Positions 61,684-64,000 of a stretch of DNA of 64,000 bases are shown here, piece by piece. The notes beneath the pieces were generated by a model. It was not told where the DNA came from. It did no database searches and was given only the letters and a program-made list of their open reading frames with translations. Location: positions 1,054,001 through 1,118,000 of the forward strand of contig NZ_MSCJ01000001.1 of the NCBI RefSeq assembly GCF_002954615.1. Reading direction: 5' to 3'. This stretch comes from Photobacterium angustum. Its GTDB lineage: Bacteria > Pseudomonadota > Gammaproteobacteria > Enterobacterales > Vibrionaceae. The translations under genes and the position numbers were made by a program. The first letter of the stretch is position 1; every line of letters begins with the position of its first letter.

Positions 61684-62877
61684 TTACCAATCGTAATGCT
61701 TCATAGGATCATCTTCACGGTAAACAATCCAACCAGTTTCGTTTTTATGTGTATCGCAAATATTGCGATAAGAAGTGTCCTGTTTAATGGTGGCACTGAT
61801 GGTTTCTATAATAGAAAGATCTTTATCTTTGGGATCAATATCATCGCAAGGTAATTCCCATAACATGACCCCACCTAAATGATAGTCATCTTTAGCTAAA
61901 TGGACTTTTGAGCGGATCGTGGGTAACCCGTTATAATAATGTGTCGTGTTATTCTTTGTTACAGTATCACGGCAAGCGTAATGTTTATCATCCTTAACTA
62001 ATACGCCGTAAGTGGGGGCATGACGAGGGTAGGCGGGTAACCCTAATGTAATACGTTGCGGATCTAAGTGGCGCTCTATTAACCAGTAATTTAAGGCATT
62101 GACTGAATCTTTATAGCTTGAGTGATCTTCATTTTGCATGTCATAAGTCATTAAATGGACTGTATCAAAGGCATTTAATGCAACATCGAGATAGCCAGCA
62201 CCTTTTCCATCGTCATTAGGTTTGTCTTTACTACCAATGATCGCTGCGGTGAAATACTTACCTTCAGCATGAAGCCTATCCGCTAAACGGTTTACAAAAT
62301 CAGCATATTGATTTGCACCATTACCCACTTGAGGGTACTCCCAATCAAGATCAACACCGTCAAAACCGTAGGTATTTACAACATCCATCATGTCGTTGAT
62401 TAGGTTTTCTCGATATTCTGGCGATGCGGCTATTTTTTCGTAAACGATGTCACGACCAATGATGTTATCGTCACTTTCATTTTTCTCACTATCTCGCCAG
62501 CCACCAAATGAAATAAATACTCTTCCATCAGGGTTTTGATCTCTAAATTTTTGAATGGTGGAAGTAAGCTTATTTATCTTATCAGTTGATAGGTCTGCAA
62601 CGTGTCCATCAGGATGATATATCCCTTCTTTATCCATATTGGCGCTAGGGTTCATGAAGGCAATATTCAGATCACTGATTTCATTTGAATGCGAACTATC
62701 AAACCACTGATCATTGGCATCTTTCATGTAGCTCGCATATACCACATTACGAAACTCTGTAATTTTTGCAGGTTTTGGTTCCTGAGCAACATATCCATCA
62801 TAGTCATCCGAAGAGTTACTGTTACATGCAGTTAGTGATGTGGCAGCAATTAAAGCGGCTAAAAGAGTGTATTTCAT
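61684..62877 (-). CDS. Glycoside hydrolase family 18 chitinase, lipoprotein
   Basis: 397 aa. Lipoprotein signal ending LTAC (Cys18), then a Ser/Asp-rich linker. The GH18 barrel contains FISFGGWRDS and the catalytic DGVDLDWEYP with proton donor Glu180, plus VHLMTYDMQ and GVMLWELPCDD. It has no visible carbohydrate-binding module, unlike large secreted chitinases. Likely trims chitin oligomers at the outer membrane or in the periplasm. Monocistronic. Confidence 0.9.
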   Translation of the reverse strand: MKYTLLAALIAATSLTACNSNSSDDYDGYVAQEPKPAKITEFRNVVYASYMKDANDQWFDSSHSNEISDLNIAFMNPSANMDKEGIYHPDGHVADLSTDKINKLTSTIQKFRDQNPDGRVFISFGGWRDSEKNESDDNIIGRDIVYEKIAASPEYRENLINDMMDVVNTYGFDGVDLDWEYPQVGNGANQYADFVNRLADRLHAEGKYFTAAIIGSKDKPNDDGKGAGYLDVALNAFDTVHLMTYDMQNEDHSSYKDSVNALNYWLIERHLDPQRITLGLPAYPRHAPTYGVLVKDDKHYACRDTVTKNNTTHYYNGLPTIRSKVHLAKDDYHLGGVMLWELPCDDIDPKDKDLSIIETISATIKQDTSYRNICDTHKNETGWIVYREDDPMKHYDW

Positions 62878-63204
62878 CTATAAACCTTATTCCTTGTTAA
62901 TTGATAATGTTCACAGTGATTATTCACAAATATATATTCACCACCTGAATGAGTGTCACAAAGCATTTTTCTTTAAAAGTAATGTTATATTGCAATTTTA
63001 AATTTGTATTTATTATAAATAACCGAGTTAATTGTATAGGTAAGCTTTATTTTTCAGATTAATATTCTGTATTGGTTGGTTAATTACATCTTAATTGATA
63101 GATAAAACCAGCTAAAATTTTCAATACATTGCTACTTTTTTATTAGGGTATAAGTCGTTATTATTGGCACCTATCTCACCTGACAGTAGCGTACGATAAG
63201 TGGA
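62878..63204. other. Intergenic region between the chitinase and the DUF2913 gene
   Basis: Holds the divergent promoters of both genes. CRP-like half sites (TGTGA) are present on the minus strand but no full consensus is met. No ORF or relic recognised. Confidence 0.4.
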
Positions 63205-63241
63205 AATTTCTAACAGCAACCTTGGTTCTTGGTTAGAAATT
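63205..63241 (+). promoter_or_regulatory. Leader hairpin upstream of the DUF2913 gene
   Basis: AATTTCTAAC (63205-63214) pairs exactly with GTTAGAAATT (63232-63241); the loop holds the palindrome AACCTTGGTT. It ends 44 bases before the ATG and is not followed by a T-tract, so an operator or mRNA regulatory hairpin is more likely than a terminator. Confidence 0.5.
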
Positions 63242-63285
63242 CGTAAGCTTGCTTTTAGCCGTATTTATTTTTGATTTCTAAAATT

Positions 63286-63939
63286 ATGACTTCTTTTTAT
63301 AACGAAATTCTACATGTGGTAACGGAAGGGTTATCAACACTGGTTACTGCGCAAGAGTCTGGTAAAACCCAGAAAAACCCGGTCAGTGAGACGGTTTTTT
63401 TAAGCGCGTGGGTGACGAAGATGATCAAACAACAATGTTTTGATCATTGTGTGTCTAAGACGTTACTGCAATGGCAGAAACAATCTCGCACAATGGGCAA
63501 AAATGCGCAGCTTAAAGTACAATTTGAGCGTATTAAAAATACCCTTAGTGCGTTAAATGATGCTGATGGTCATTCAACGGTTATTACCGCTGAACTAATA
63601 GATGATTTCTATCGTGTTTTAGAAGCCGCTGATTGGTTAGTCACTAACGAGTATGAAGTGAACCGTAAAGTGTCTCATCATACAGATGGTCAAGCATCAT
63701 TAGTGGTTTGTGCAGCGCAATACAAGACTGCTATGAACGAGCAGGGTACATTAATAAAACCACTTTCTTTTTATATTCGTGGTAATGCACAGCAATTTAT
63801 CGATTTGGCTTACCAGCAAGGCATCTTGCTGTTTAAGATCACCGACTACAAATCTAAAGTGAAATTTCACGGTGAGTATGTGATTTACCCTGATAATGCA
63901 GGTACACATTTACCTGAATTACCAACTGTGACGAATTAA
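63286..63939 (+). CDS. DUF2913 family protein
   Basis: 217 aa from the ATG at 63286 (MTSFYNEILHVV), preferred to the in-frame TTG at 63271. The family is restricted mainly to Vibrionaceae and relatives. Helical N-terminal half (LSAWVTKMIKQQCFDHCVSKTLLQW), a central YRVLEAADWLVTNEYEVNRKVS, and a C-terminal mixed region FYIRGNAQQFIDLAYQQGILLFKITDYKSKVKFHGEY. No signal peptide. Function unknown. Ribosome site not obvious, which fits control by the leader hairpin. Confidence 0.72.
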   Translation: MTSFYNEILHVVTEGLSTLVTAQESGKTQKNPVSETVFLSAWVTKMIKQQCFDHCVSKTLLQWQKQSRTMGKNAQLKVQFERIKNTLSALNDADGHSTVITAELIDDFYRVLEAADWLVTNEYEVNRKVSHHTDGQASLVVCAAQYKTAMNEQGTLIKPLSFYIRGNAQQFIDLAYQQGILLFKITDYKSKVKFHGEYVIYPDNAGTHLPELPTVTN

Positions 63940-63963
63940 TCGCTTACAGCAACAAAAGAAAAG

Positions 63964-64000
63964 CCGCATAAGACTCTTTTAAAAAGATTACCTTATGCGG
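63964..64000 (+). terminator. Terminator after the DUF2913 gene (at right edge)
   Basis: CCGCATAAG (63964-63972) pairs with CTTATGCGG (63992-64000); the expected T-tract lies beyond the window edge. Confidence 0.65.

Noticed and set aside
1..64000. tRNA, rRNA, CRISPR arrays, insertion sequences or phage genes
   Set aside because: No cloverleaf-like or rRNA-like segments, no regular spacer-repeat array, and no transposase, integrase or phage structural motif was recognised in any frame.

Overview
The window reads as a chromosome segment of a marine gammaproteobacterium of the Vibrionaceae, most like Photobacterium. The reasons are the low GC, the gene content (TorCAD TMAO respiration, VolA/FadL lipid scavenging, PanP, RraB, GspS, RadD, a DUF2860 porin-like protein) and protein motifs close to Vibrio and E. 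coli orthologues. Genus is an inference; no rRNA or tRNA is present to anchor it.

Layout. 1-3962 (minus): uptake [NiFe] hydrogenase operon hyaA-hyaB-hyaC-hyaD, the last cut by the left edge, behind a candidate FNR site. 4404-9885: TMAO respiration, torC-torA-torD (minus) with divergent torR. 10457-13245: PanP aspartate decarboxylase and a DUF2860 outer membrane protein. 13480-14237: a decayed exported-protein gene and a 29-codon YnhF-like membrane peptide gene. 14365-22689: patatin lipase, fadL-volA lysophospholipid/fatty acid uptake pair, ppaC, and the NifU-like/GGGtGRT pair of unknown function. 23141-38713: mostly core genes (EAL phosphodiesterase, prolyl aminopeptidase, ribA, emrD, rraB, nucleotidyltransferase-like gene, polB, yqhA-like, DUF1289, rplY, TonB haem-type receptor with a Fur box, gsp).

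38714-49322 is an accessory block: a relic resembling the start of typA, a small membrane protein directly upstream of a DsbB/beta-propeller fusion (a Dba-DsbI arrangement as in Campylobacter), then small genes typical of integron cassettes and islands (LysE, exported unknown, YjbR, ASCH, intradiol dioxygenase, a broken LysR gene, AraC-GyrI, metallophosphoesterase, AraC plus EamA). It contains one convincing attC-like inverted repeat and two families of imperfect dispersed repeats. 49428-64000 returns to mixed core and accessory genes: radD, apbE, tandem Spondin_N lipoproteins, LemA/DUF3137, an IPNS-like oxygenase, rsuA-bcr, a GH18 chitinase lipoprotein and a DUF2913 gene.

Functional themes are anaerobic and microaerobic respiration (H2 oxidation feeding quinone, TMAO as acceptor), lipid and chitin scavenging, and iron/haem uptake. 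The items most worth following are the dba-dsbI pair, the cassette-like accessory block with its repeats, the hairpin-rich leader before the NifU-like/GGGtGRT operon, and the unlisted 29-aa gene.
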